Assembly: GCA_025618425.1 (NCBI GenBank)
Contig: CM046833.1
Span: 30,621,180-30,685,179, forward strand
Reading direction: 5' to 3'
Source of the DNA: Heliocidaris tuberculata
Taxonomy: Eukaryota; Echinodermata; Echinoidea; Camarodonta; Echinometridae
Length of the DNA: 64,000 nt
The notes under the pieces were generated by a model that was not told the DNA's origin, did not search any database, and was given only the letters and a program-made list of their open reading frames with translations. Shown in pieces: positions 53,640 through 64,000 of this stretch (positions within the stretch are counted from its first letter, which is position 1; every line of letters starts with the position of its first letter). Position numbers and translations under genes: made by a program.

Positions 53640-56600
53640 GGAGTACGCATCATGGTGCGCACGCTATGAAAGCGTATAAAGGTCAATTGTACTCGCTACA
53701 AATGACCTTTATCTGCACATGTGCAAATTGTAATTACGATTTTTTTTTTTTGATTTTTTTTTTTGTTGTTGTTCATTTGCATGATTTGTCCAGTGTTCCA
53801 GTTGGTAATGATTATCCGGGAGTAATTGTTCTAAAAGGGGAATTTTCTTCTTGTTTTAGGGTCTACTCAAAATCATCTGGACATATATAGCTTGGTTAGC
53901 TTGGTTTGAGTAAGTAGAAGACGGCATATTTTGTTCTGTGGGACAAGCACTTGGTTGAAGAATATGCGTCATTTATGAAGCTCCACGCGTGTTGTCATTT
54001 GAAATATAATATAGTGAAAATGATTGATATCATTATCTTTTAAAATGAATGCAAACAATATTCTTAATAACTGGTTAAAGGTCATGTAAAGTTTTGGTAA
54101 GCCCTCAAAAACTGTTCGTCAGATTTCTTCAATTTTTGTTGATAAATAGCAAGATACTAGCAATACTAAGACACTGTGAAGATTTCACCTCCTAAAGTTT
54201 AATATTAAACAAATAAGAGGCAAAAACTAATTTATGTGCCGGGACAGGCACGTAAAATCCCAACAAAGGCAGCATGTGCTATACACTGTAAACACACTTG
54301 TAAAACCAATGATGAGTAGCTACACACAGTGCACACACGTTGTCTCTATGCGAAGCCCCAAGATTGCTGTGCGGGGAGCCGTCGGGTGGAAGGGTCCTAG
54401 CATAATGGCATTGATCAAGCCTTCCTTACAGATATTTACACTGAAATTCACCAGAAATCATAGATGGAATACCAAATGATTTCTTACAGACATCTTTTGA
54501 TTCAAGGAGAACAACATGAGACTATATTTAACATGTTTCTTTCCAATTTCCTTTTTGCTACCAATACTCTACATGAGCTTTAATACTGAATTAATCGAAA
54601 TGACGCCTCGCGTGAGCCAGGCTTAACAAGTTTTCCCCAAACTCTGTGTACAGATAGCACTGGGCCTCTTGCATAAAAACTGTCCAGTCCCAAGTCGATT
54701 ATTATGATCCAGATTAAAGGAGCTTATGTCAGGATACGACTTTATGCTTCAGTCACACCGCCAAATCGATTGCACATCGAACTCCAAATCGACCGATTCT
54801 TAGCCATAGGGGTAATGTCAATTTTCGATCGGTCTGTTGTCGGTCCGATGTGACTGGGGTATTCAACAGCACATTCTGGCTAAAGGTCGGACCACGAAAT
54901 ATCTCATTGTGTGGTTAAACAGACAATTCTGCAGTCTCCCAGAGAAATTCCAGACCACATTGAAATGAGTTAATAAACACACGTCTTAACAATTTCAGAG
55001 TCCAATCTATTGTTTTATTCATTTGTCTCATTTTGAAATTTTTCAGGCAAATCATTCTTGTTGCTTTTTTCTTTCTTTTTTCTCACAAAACAGGGCTGCT
55101 TCCCGTTTATGTTTCAAAGAGAAAAACAGTTCTCTAATCTTAAACGTAGAGGCCCATATGTTCTATCTGCAGCGTAGACTAAGGCAACAATATCATGCCT
55201 TTGTATTCAAGTTGAAAGTTCATGCATAGATCTGGTACCTAAGCTGTTTTAGACATTAATTCTAACGATACTGTTGGCTTGAAGTAAAAGCGAAAAAATG
55301 GTAATATGTGAGCTTTTTCATTATTTCTTATTCCCAAGTAAAATACTATCGTGAATACGTGAAAATGATTTCTCTTAAAACACCCTCATGTTAAAAATAT
55401 ATGACTACAAATAGATTGTAATTATGGAATTAAAAAATCGACCACTCAGAAAAAAGGGAGATTCATTCATAATGCTCATGTTTATCTACTGATGTTTAAG
55501 CGATCGTACGGTCTTCGATCCGTGGATGATAGGTGGAAGGTAGCATGAATTTGGGGTGTTTAGACACATGAGGGCGACAGCAGGTTGTGTATTTTCATGG
55601 GGGCGTCCTCCCACCTCTTTTTTTAAAATTTAAAAAGAGCCTCACTAAAAATTACTGGAAGCGATGATCAGTCTTGTATCATGCTTTGGAAATGGGTGGT
55701 CTTTTCATGGATGAGAAAAACATTGGGCAAATGATTTCAGAAAATTATCGGTAAGGTATTATTATTCACATTTTCTTAAGCGGTAGCATTGTTTCTTTTA
55801 TTTATATCAGTAATTTTTTATTTTTTAATTACTATTAGTTAGTCTTTTGTATGCATTTCCTAAATCTTGTAACACAATGTTATTAGTAAAATGTCACATT
55901 TTAGATATGGAAGGGAAGGGGGAACCACCCCCAGCTGATCCATTTGCTAACTTGGGATTTTCGGAAATATAATGTACATCGCACCGACTAGTTGGCCAGC
56001 CGAGTGCTTTTATAATGTACGTTCTGGCTTTCTCAATAGGCTGTCTGGTTCAATTACTTGCTTCTTTTCGTAAATGTCATGATTCGTTTCCTACGGTTGC
56101 ACACCATTTTTAGATAAGATCATTTTGATCGATCGCGTAGCTCTTTTGATGATAACATCTTTAAAGGAGAGCGTTTGAGTCGTATTTCACTTCAACTTAA
56201 AGTATATCTCAAGTTTTGTCTCCGTCTTTCCCAATTCTTGACGGAACAGTAGTTTTGTAAAAAAAAAAAATGGCCCTTTGTATGTAATAGATGTTATCTA
56301 TTTGTATTTGTATTTAAAAAAAAAACAGATAAAGACGATTCCTTTGATGCTGCTTTTGTTGATGATGATTACTGACTACTCTACTGCATTCTCTCATTGC
56401 TCTAGGTTTAATACAAGGGTCTCTCAGATCCCGTAGGCAAGGGGTTAAATGATAATAATGATCGTTCTGGTCTTACGAGAACGCTTTTTAATTATCTGTC
56501 CTCGATCACCTGTTTTCCTTTTGTTCTTTTCACGGCTGTACCCTTGGTCAGTGAGCCATTACACACAATCTGTCCAGTGTCTCAGCCTTGGTGTCAGCTT

Positions 56601-56750
56601 ACCCAAGGCGTAGGGAAAGATGAGCCGATGTTATGGGCCATATGTACCAGGTGCGGACAACGGATCAGCCACCTGTGAGACTTTTCAATCAGTATCCGAT
56701 TTTCTAATATTTTTTAAAGTCATATATGTATAATTTACATGAAGATTTAA
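53640..56750. other. No gene; small MITE-like remnants
   Basis: 54749-54838 is bounded by CAGTCACACCG and ATGTGACTG (inverted), a possible 90-bp MITE with CGATCG-like interior. GACGCCTCGCGTGAGCCAGGC at about 54602 is a fragment of the 3620-3852 family. No exon candidates. Confidence 0.4.
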
Positions 56751-56756
56751 ATTGTC

Positions 56757-56811
56757 TTTTGTTTAAATAATAATAATATTAATAATAATAATAATAATGA
56801 TAATAATAATG

Positions 56812-56884
<73 letters not shown>

Positions 56885-57322
56885 CATTTATAGGCCGCTT
56901 TATACAGGCGTTTCTAAGCGCACAGGTGGTCTGTCCAACTTAGTATATGGTACATCCAATATGCTTAAAAGCAACAAAATGAAATAAAATATTACTAATA
57001 CAATACAGTTAAATGAAACTAACTACTTGTGTGCGCCTCCGGTATACTATATATGACTGATTAAAAAGGAGGGTTTTAAGAAGGGTTTTAAATGATTCAA
57101 TGGATGGGGCATTTTGAATATGGGGTGGGAGTTTGTTCCAGAGGGTGGGGGCAATAGATGAAAAAGCACGGTCACCATATCGGGTTTTCGTACGTGGGCC
57201 GTGAATTAAATGCATAGAGGAAGATGAACGGGCGGATCTGACAGAAGAGGAGGATCGTAGGGAGACTAGGTCTTGAAGTTATTTGGGGGCAAGATAATCT
57301 AATTCATAATAGTACTGTTTAA
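56757..57322 (-). pseudogene. LINE reverse transcriptase C-terminus with (ATT)n tail
   Basis: The minus-strand frame from 57322 reads YYELDYLAPK, then an in-frame TAA, then LQDLVSLRSSSSVRSARSSS, GDRAFSSIAPTLWNKLPPHI and FKTLLKTLLF to the stop at 57009. These are the conserved C-terminal motifs of L2/CR1-type LINEs (GDRAFS..AP.LWN.LP). The 3' UTR ends GCCTATAAATGTCATTATTA with a long ATT tail to 56757. Confidence 0.85.
56765..56884. repeat. (AAT)n microsatellite (LINE tail)
   Basis: About 38 AAT units with a few ATG variants. Confidence 0.95.
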
Positions 57323-57714
57323 CGCATACTGGAAAAAAATTATTTCTAGCAGTGGGGAATCAATCCACACGTTTCACGAAGATCCATTCAACTCCAGTGT
57401 ATATACAAACAAAAAACAATATTTTACTTCTTGAGATGCTAATTCCCAAAATGTTATGAAAAATAATCCTCGCATCATATAATCCAGAAAATCTAGGCAT
57501 AGTTTAGTCTAATATCAATCGGTGGAATAGGATCTTGACAATCACCCACGCCACCATCCTCTTGACTCCACAATAATCCTGGTCTGCACGGTTCATAGAA
57601 CATGATATCCTACAACAAGAACTAACTACTCAGCAACGAGCTTTTTAAAATCATGTATGTATAAAAGAAAACGTGTCCTCGAATCAGAGGATGACGCATC
57701 CTAACTCATGGAAA

Positions 57715-57912
57715 TCTCTCTCTCTCTCTCTGTCTCTCTGTATCTCTGTTCTCCTTAGATTTTCTTTTTCTATTTCTTTTACCATTTCTCTGCTGTTTCT
57801 CTCTTTCTCTCCCTCTCTCCCACTTTATCCCTTGCCCTCTCTCTCTCTCCCTCTCTCGATCGAATCTCGACCATCTTCACCTCCCCCCCCCCCCCCCTCT
57901 CTCTCTCTCTCT
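57715..57912. repeat. (CT)n tract with C-run
   Basis: Repeated CTCTCT, a C-run at 57883-57897. Confidence 0.9.
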
Positions 57913-58382
57913 TTATCAACCTATCTACATGTTTTCGTATGTAGTATTACACATGTGCATGAGAGGCAACAGCAGATACTTCCGAAAAATATCCGTGAGC
58001 AAAAAACAAATTAATCGAATATTAACACACGATGACGAGTTCTTCGCGAAGTATATTGATTGGTTAATGGGTTATATTGTCACCTTGCATCATCAGCTCA
58101 TTAAGTCATCAAATTATGCACTGGTTTCATTACCCTCTGGTGGTACAGTTGACATCATTATTAACTTGTAAACAGCAGTGTTATACATATAACTTATGAA
58201 ATCCAAATGGTATTCCCCCAACCACCTTGGATAGTTCTGACTCACCTAATGTACCTAATCCCACCTCCCAGATATGTCAGATGCCGCATCAACATGTGTG
58301 AATCTATCGAGAACACCAACAACAAGACATATGCAATTACAGCATTTAGCTTGTAAACTCTGTACTGGGAGCAAGAAGAAGC

Positions 58383-58508
58383 ACGGCAGTAGTAGTTGTA
58401 GTAGCAGCAGCAGCTGTTGCAGTAGTAGTAGACGTAGCAGTAGTAGTAGTAATAGCAGTAGTAGTAGACGTAGCAGTAGTAGCAGCAGTAGTATTAGTAA
58501 TAGCAATA

Positions 58509-58586
<78 letters not shown>

Positions 58587-58625
58587 ATAGCAGTTGTAGT
58601 AGTCGTAGTAGTCGTCGTAGTATTG
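58383..58625. repeat. (AGT)n / (AGC)n trinucleotide array
   Basis: About 80 AGT-type units, pure from about 58511 to 58585. Gives poly-Ser on one strand and poly-Leu on the other; not accepted as protein coding. Confidence 0.95.
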
Positions 58626-58689
58626 GAGCATCAGGGACAGTAATGAAATATCAGCTAAATGTCAGCTTATTAGAAGTGTTATCATTTTA

Positions 58690-59205
58690 AGGTGATGTCG
58701 CATACTACCATCATTCTTCATCATTTTTCCCCCGATTTTTTTATTTTAATAATTGTTTACCATCATTGTTTTTATATGTTTTATTTGATGTTATGTTTCT
58801 GGGAAATAAATACATGTAAATAAATATTCAAAAATAAATCATTATAAGCATGATTCGAAAATGAACAGCATGATGCATGCAAGCTTATTCATGCTTGTTC
58901 GTTGGTTGTTTTTTTTTTAATTTTCAAAACAAACAAATTTGTATCAGCAATCGGTCGCATAGTACAAGAGAGGAGCGCAGGCAGACTAGGAAAAATATCA
59001 TAATAATAATGGGTTTAGTGTTGTAGCCGATTGATTCTGAACTCAGTAACATTTCAATGGAAAGACCATGACAACGCGAGCACATACAAGAAAACAGTAT
59101 AACGACAGATGGCGATATGAACAAGGAAGTCATCTGACCAAACAAATTAAGTGTATTGAAAGATAACGGGTCGATGTAGAGCAGACTGAATCGGGTAAAA
59201 GATGT
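58690..59205. other. No gene recognised
   Basis: Sequence around 58790-58835 (AAATAAATACATG, AAATAAAT) may be a LINE tail. Confidence 0.35.
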
Positions 59206-59214
59206 GACCTTTAA

Positions 59215-59708
59215 AGGGGAAGTTCACCCCGAAGATTACTTGAGTTTAAAAAATGCAGAAAAAATAAAGAAAAATATTGGCGAAAGTTTGGACAAAATCC
59301 GTTAAAGAATAACGGAGTTATGGACTTTTGAAGTTTTGATTTTGTGACGTCACATGCGAGCAGCTCCTCCATTATGTAATGTGATAAATATTCCATAAAA
59401 TACAGTTTTCTCAGAAAATTTAGAATATTTTCGTCTGTGCATTTGATATATTGTCAGAAATGTTATTCAATACTAGATTCTGAAAAGAAACAATATTAAT
59501 TTATCGTGGAACGTAAAAAAAAATGCGAATATATGGAATATTTATTACATGACCAATGGGCAGCTGCTCGCATGTGACGTCACGAATCCAAAACTTTAAA
59601 TAGTCATAACTCTTTTATTATTTGACGATTTTCATCAAACCTTCGCCAATATTTTCTTTATTTTTCTGCATTTTTAAACTCAAGTAATCTTCAGGGTGAA
59701 CTTTCCCT
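59215..59708. mobile_element. Palindromic MITE flanked by TTAA (Kolobok/piggyBac-like)
   Basis: AAGGGGAAGTTCACCCCGAA and the reversed right end AAGGGAAAGTTCACCCTGAA are flanked by TTAA (59211-59214 and 59709-59712). The arms match for about 170 bp (GATTACTTGAGTTTAAAAAT, TTGGCGAA.GTTT, TGACGTCACATGCGAGCAGC). TTAA targets are used by piggyBac and Kolobok transposons; the GGGGAAGTTC ends favour Kolobok. Confidence 0.75.
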
Positions 59709-59714
59709 TTAAGA

Positions 59715-61010
59715 ACAGAGTGGGGCTTCGTGGGATGTGTGATAAGCTCAGCGAAATATACTTTCTATGTTTGAGAAATGACTTGTCCTGCCGCCTTAAT
59801 AAAAAGAAAAACGACCTTCAAATGTATCTATAATAATGTAACGCTTTCGATGTATTGTAATTCCTTTTCCGATCGTGTGGGTGCTATATATATATATATG
59901 GTGCAATTTTGTGTCTAGCGCTTGCTCCTTAGTATACGATACCATTAAATGATATTTGTGAGTTGTATTTTGCTTGTTATTTTGTAGCATTTCATAATGT
60001 GAGAGCAATGCGCTGTTTTATTTTCCCCACATTCAGTAACTTTTAACGACATTGTCGTCACACGAACGTAACCATCACCATTCGAAACGAGAACAAAAGC
60101 CCGATTCAAGGTGTGTTCTGATGACTGAAGGGAATAAGGGCGGGTGGGTTCCCCACATCTTCAAAACCCGGAAGCATTGCATGTCGTATGAGAGCCCATT
60201 ATGACGTAATCCCTCTCACTATGTGCCACACTTGAAAGATGACGGTCTGCACCTGCAGTATATCCATTACCACGCTTCTACACACGACTACATCACCTTG
60301 AAGTGGCTAAAATAAACAATATTCAACACAACATATTTAAATGAGTTTTACCACCATTTCCAATAAAAAAAAGGAGATGGAAATTGACTTACCCGACCGC
60401 CCTGCGTTGTGTAGATTTCACGATATACATGCGGCAAAAGTGATAAAAATCCCAATGATTCGTACAGCATTAATCCCAACAAAAATCAATGTCGGATTTC
60501 TATGTATGTGGTGATGCGGGTGGTCTATAGTGTGATGCAAGTCAAGAGCCACCAGTAATATTCCTACGTTATTAACAGCCAAGTGTGCGTGGCGTCGGTG
60601 TGTGCGCGAATGTGTCTGTGTGTGTGTGTGTGTTCTATGTGTATGTGCTATCAGAGGTAGTAGGTTGAAAGAAGACACCACAAACCATCAGGCACACTAC
60701 ACTTAGTACATGTTATTAGCTGAGCGATGCGGGGTATTCGTATCAGCTTTGACGTGTGGAGAGATAGTCTTCATTCCCACTCTCTTTCTAAACAGTCCAT
60801 TTAGACTGATCAGCAACACTTAATACATAATAAATTGAATCAATTTCCCAAACGGAAAACGTACGTTTTGATTTTAATATAGAAAAGGGAAGTGTCGCAG
60901 ATCACAAAGAGAAAATATTATCCAATGGTATCTAAATACTAATCATTCCTATTTCATTTTTATTTTAGTCGAGTCAGATAGATTGTTTTGGCTGTAAGTG
61001 AGAAAAGTAA
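59715..61010. other. No gene recognised
   Basis: Short (AT)n at 59886-59900 and (GT)n at about 60612-60633. Confidence 0.4.
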
Positions 61011-61011
61011 A

Positions 61012-61044
61012 GAGAGGGAGAGAGAGAGAAAGAGAGAGAGAAAT

Positions 61045-61076
<32 letters not shown>

Positions 61077-61205
61077 GGTGCAGAGAAAGAGAAGGGGGAT
61101 GGTACAGACAGACAGACATAGTGTGTAGTACATATCTGTGCCGTAGAGACAAGAGAAGGTGAGAGGGGAAGAGGGAGAGAGCGGCAGAGAGAAAGGGAGA
61201 TAGGC
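61012..61205. repeat. (GA)n-rich tract
   Basis: GAGAGA with AAAGAG variants and GACA repeats, about 190 bases. Confidence 0.9.
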
Positions 61206-61261
61206 GAAGGAGAGGTGAGAGGTGCATAAATGACAAGGTTTGACCATTGCAGTAGATGAAA

Positions 61262-62349
61262 TGTATTGATTTAATTTGATTTGATTTATTTTCACTTTCA
61301 AAATAATTATACATGATACATATCGATCAAATGATTAAACATAAAACAATGTAATAAGTTTAGTATATCAAACTAACAAACAAAGATAACTTTATTTTCT
61401 TTATCTAAAGAGTTCCAATATATGGAACCTGAAAAAACAAAGGTGTTTTGTGCAAAGTGTGTTCTTGTTAGAGGTAGGTGGTAAGCATTGCCTTGTCTCG
61501 TTGGATATTTATATATGGTGTTTTTCTTTCGAAACATATCGTTAAAATGACAGGGAGTTCATTTTTACCTAATTTGTACATGAATTGGCCTAGTTGGAAA
61601 TGATGAATGTCCTTCACCTTGAGGATGTTATTTTCAAAAAATGAAATATCAGTATGAAATCTGTAATTTGCATGAAAAATATTTCTAAGTATTTTTTTTG
61701 AAGAAGAAGTATTCTGTTCAGTTGTGCTTGTACTGAACAACCCCATGCTAATATACCATAATTTATATATGGTAATATCAAAGTGTAATACATTGTGAGT
61801 AGAGTGGGAGAAGGAAGGAAATATTTCAGTTTGTTAATAACTCCAATGTTACGGGAGATGGTTTTTACATATGTTGTCAATATGAATTTCCAGGTTAATT
61901 TATTGTCAATTAAAATTCCTGAGAATTTAGTTGTAGATACTTTTTTGGAGGACAGTGTTATCAAAAATGATGTTACCGGGAACATAATCAATTCTGTTAC
62001 TAAAAAGCATATAATTGGTTTTCTGCAGGTTAAGAGATAGTTTATTAGCCTTGATCCAATCTGTTACTTGTATAAGTTCGGTGTTTAGTATTCTATGAAG
62101 TTCGTTTGCATGTGGATGAGAAAAGAAAAGTTTGGATTCATCGGCAAAAAGAATAAATGAAAGAGTTTACGCAGATTTCTGAATGTCATTTATATAAATG
62201 ATAAATAGAAGAGGACCTAGGATACTGCCCTGTGGTAGTCCACAATTAACCGGAAGCGTACTAGAACAATGGTTGTCTATAGGTGCGAATTGTACTCTGT
62301 GAGATAATTCCTGAATGTATATGTCAAAATAAAAGGAGATGAGAAGCAC
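61262..62349 (-). pseudogene. 5'-truncated LINE with broken reverse transcriptase
   Basis: Minus strand, from 62349: GLPQGSILGPLLFIIYINDI, then a frame change into FILFADESKLFFSHPHANEL (FADD box altered to FADE). Then FSGILIDNKLTW, LILPYINYGILAWG (61991-61614) and, in another frame, LRNIFHANYRFHT to 61468. The 3' end is GAAAGTGAAAATAAATCAAA repeats at 61262. Frame changes and the FADE substitution make it dead. The order of motifs is that of a non-LTR polymerase. Confidence 0.85.
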
Positions 62350-63655
62350 GAATATGATTGCTGGAGACAGATAGTATCTTGGTGTAAAGAGAGTATTCTG
62401 TTTAAATAGAATTATGAAAGTACAAGAAATGACAACATGCAGAGAGAATAAACAGAAACGGGGGAAAAAAGAGTAAAAGAAAATGGTACAGATAGTACCA
62501 GCACAGTTACATGCTTTTAATGAAGATGTAGTTTATTTCATTAAATCCCGTGGGGTTTTTTTTTCTTTCTTTCTTTCTTTTTATTTCCTATAATAAATAC
62601 GTCTCAGTGCATATCAATTGATATCTTGCCGTCTAAAACCACATTTACAGGATAAACAAACGATGATATATTTTTTTTAAGATAAAAGAGTAAAAGAAAA
62701 TGATACTGATAATACCAGCACAGCTACATGTTGTTAATGAAGATGTACTTTATTCATTAAATTCCGTGGTTTGGGGGGAGGGGGTGTTTTTTTCTTTCTT
62801 ATAATTATTACGTCTCAGCGCATATCAATTGATACCTTGCCTTCTAAAATCACATTTACAAACACATCGTGTCAATGCTGTATTTCATTTTCTGAAACAA
62901 GAATATGATATTGTATAATATCACTATCATACGTAATTATGATAACGATGAATACAAAATATTGATTTTAAGTAATGCTGTGAAATTGCATTATGCATTC
63001 ATGTAAAATTGTCTAAATATGTCCTAATTCTGCAAATTATTTATATAATTTATAATGCAAAACAATGGTAAAGTCTATTTTAATATCTTACTTAATGTAT
63101 GAACGATATACATACATAATTCCATTTTGAAATTACACTAATGCATCCATTGATTATGGCTACATGTAATCGATAGGTTAACTGCTAGTTTAGCGTACTT
63201 AATTAAAGGAGAATGAAACTCAACAAACATTAGCTGATAATCATGTGGAAAATTGTCAGCCTGTTCAAAATATTTTGAAAATACTCCTATTTGATTGCTC
63301 AGTAAGGAGAACCCATCTCGCTAAAGTTTGCAGATTCCTTGCAAGATATTATTCTATAGGGGCTGTCATTTAAAAAAAACTGTGATGTCATTGTAATACA
63401 TGTCCATTTACAAGTATACTATGGATATGATGTTTAATAATGAATAACTGAATTGTACAAAAGCCACAGCCATCTTGGTACCCCAAGCATCTCGCACAGG
63501 TGATATCTACGAGCAGCTGTATGTAGGCCTTTGTCATTTCTTTGAAGAATTGACAAACCTTTGTCTGACTATGCCAAATCCTGCTTAACAAAAGAAAGTG
63601 CCCCACCTATGAAACAGCTGAACCAAATATCTTGACACAAATAGGTCGACTATTG
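62350..63655. other. No gene; one local duplication
   Basis: A segment beginning GTAAAAGAAAATG at 62474 is repeated at 62689 (AATACCAGCACAG, AATGAAGATGTA, CGTCTCAG.GCATATCAATTG), a roughly 215-bp-spaced direct duplication of about 170 bp. Confidence 0.5.
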
Positions 63656-63674
63656 GAAAGGATTGCTGTTCGTA

Positions 63675-64000
63675 ATGCCTGATCCTCTGATATCTAGATT
63701 ACAAAGAGTCCAGAATGCATGTGCAAGACTTGTCTACCGTCAATCAAAATTAACTTCAACTGCACCTTTTCTGAGAGAGCTCCATTGGTTGCCAGTTCGT
63801 CAAAGAATTTCATTCAAAATTTTGTTAATTGTGTATAAATCCTTGAGTGGTCAAGCTCCCAGTTACATAACAGAATTACTTCAATTCAAAGTACAGTCAC
63901 ACAGTCATAGCCTGCGCAGTTCCAGAGATACATTATTGTTTCAAATTCCCCAAGGCAAAACAAAAATCACTCTCGGGGACCGTGCATTTGCCATTGCTGC
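63675..64000 (+). pseudogene. LINE reverse transcriptase C-terminus, runs off the window
   Basis: An open frame from the ATG at 63675 to the window end encodes MPDPLISRLQRVQNACARLV, LRELHWLPVRQRISFKILL, YKSLSGQAPSYI and LGDRAFAIA. This is the conserved L2/CR1-type segment between the polymerase palm and the C-terminus. The sequence before it does not continue the domain, so the copy is 5'-truncated near 63660. Whether it is intact downstream cannot be seen. Confidence 0.85.

Noticed and set aside
58255..58690. Poly-Ser (plus) and poly-Leu (minus) proteins
   Set aside because: Translation of an (AGT)n array in both directions; no supporting exon or domain outside the repeat.

Overview
This is animal nuclear DNA: AT-rich, with short exons, GT-AG introns and very many interspersed repeats. 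It is most probably from a sea urchin or a close marine deuterostome. The pointers are CR1/L2-like LINEs carrying a 2A-type DVHxNPGP motif, tRNA-headed SINEs, many small hAT-like elements, and a long foldback element whose arms are built of tandem repeats, like the TU elements described in Strongylocentrotus. The species assignment is inference. No operons, CRISPR arrays or confident intact RNA genes were seen.

Host genes. The best gene is on the minus strand at 936-4244: four spliced exons of an SLC16 (monocarboxylate transporter) family protein, whose reading frame joins exactly across all three introns (197 residues; the rest lies beyond position 1). A decayed copy of its second-last exon sits in an intron, and a small hAT-like element has inserted at its splice acceptor. 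A second, unrecognised plus-strand gene is proposed at 24610-25515: three exons in matching phase, 92 residues. Other single-exon candidates (15.75-17.0 kb, 35.28 kb, 41.87 kb, 42.63 kb, 51.02-51.15 kb) are weak.

Mobile DNA dominates. From left to right: hAT-like MITEs with 8-bp target duplications (2522, 5727, 10974, 43556); LINE remnants (4255, 12682, 17935, 26794, 56757, 61262, 63675); inverted-repeat elements (3620, 10335, 10590, 12341, 19499, 22012, 22423, 38505, 40228, 45341, 46751, 59215); and a 7.5-kb TU-like foldback element (27157-34650). The foldback arms consist of an outer ACAAATGT-type array and an inner ATTTGGTCTAAT-type array. A 4.07-kb LINE lies inside one inner array. This LINE encodes an N-terminal signal-like segment, a 2A-like motif, an AP-endonuclease and a reverse transcriptase, broken by two frame changes.

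The most unusual pieces are the foldback/LINE composite; the 1.8-kb TIR element (22423-24222) filled with a roughly 42-bp minisatellite that has no stop codon in any forward frame; the 1.9-kb element whose ends are studded with GACGTC; the 1.5-kb palindrome at 40228-41738; and the 70-bp hairpin repeats at 53320-53630. Stretches in which nothing was recognised are listed as such.
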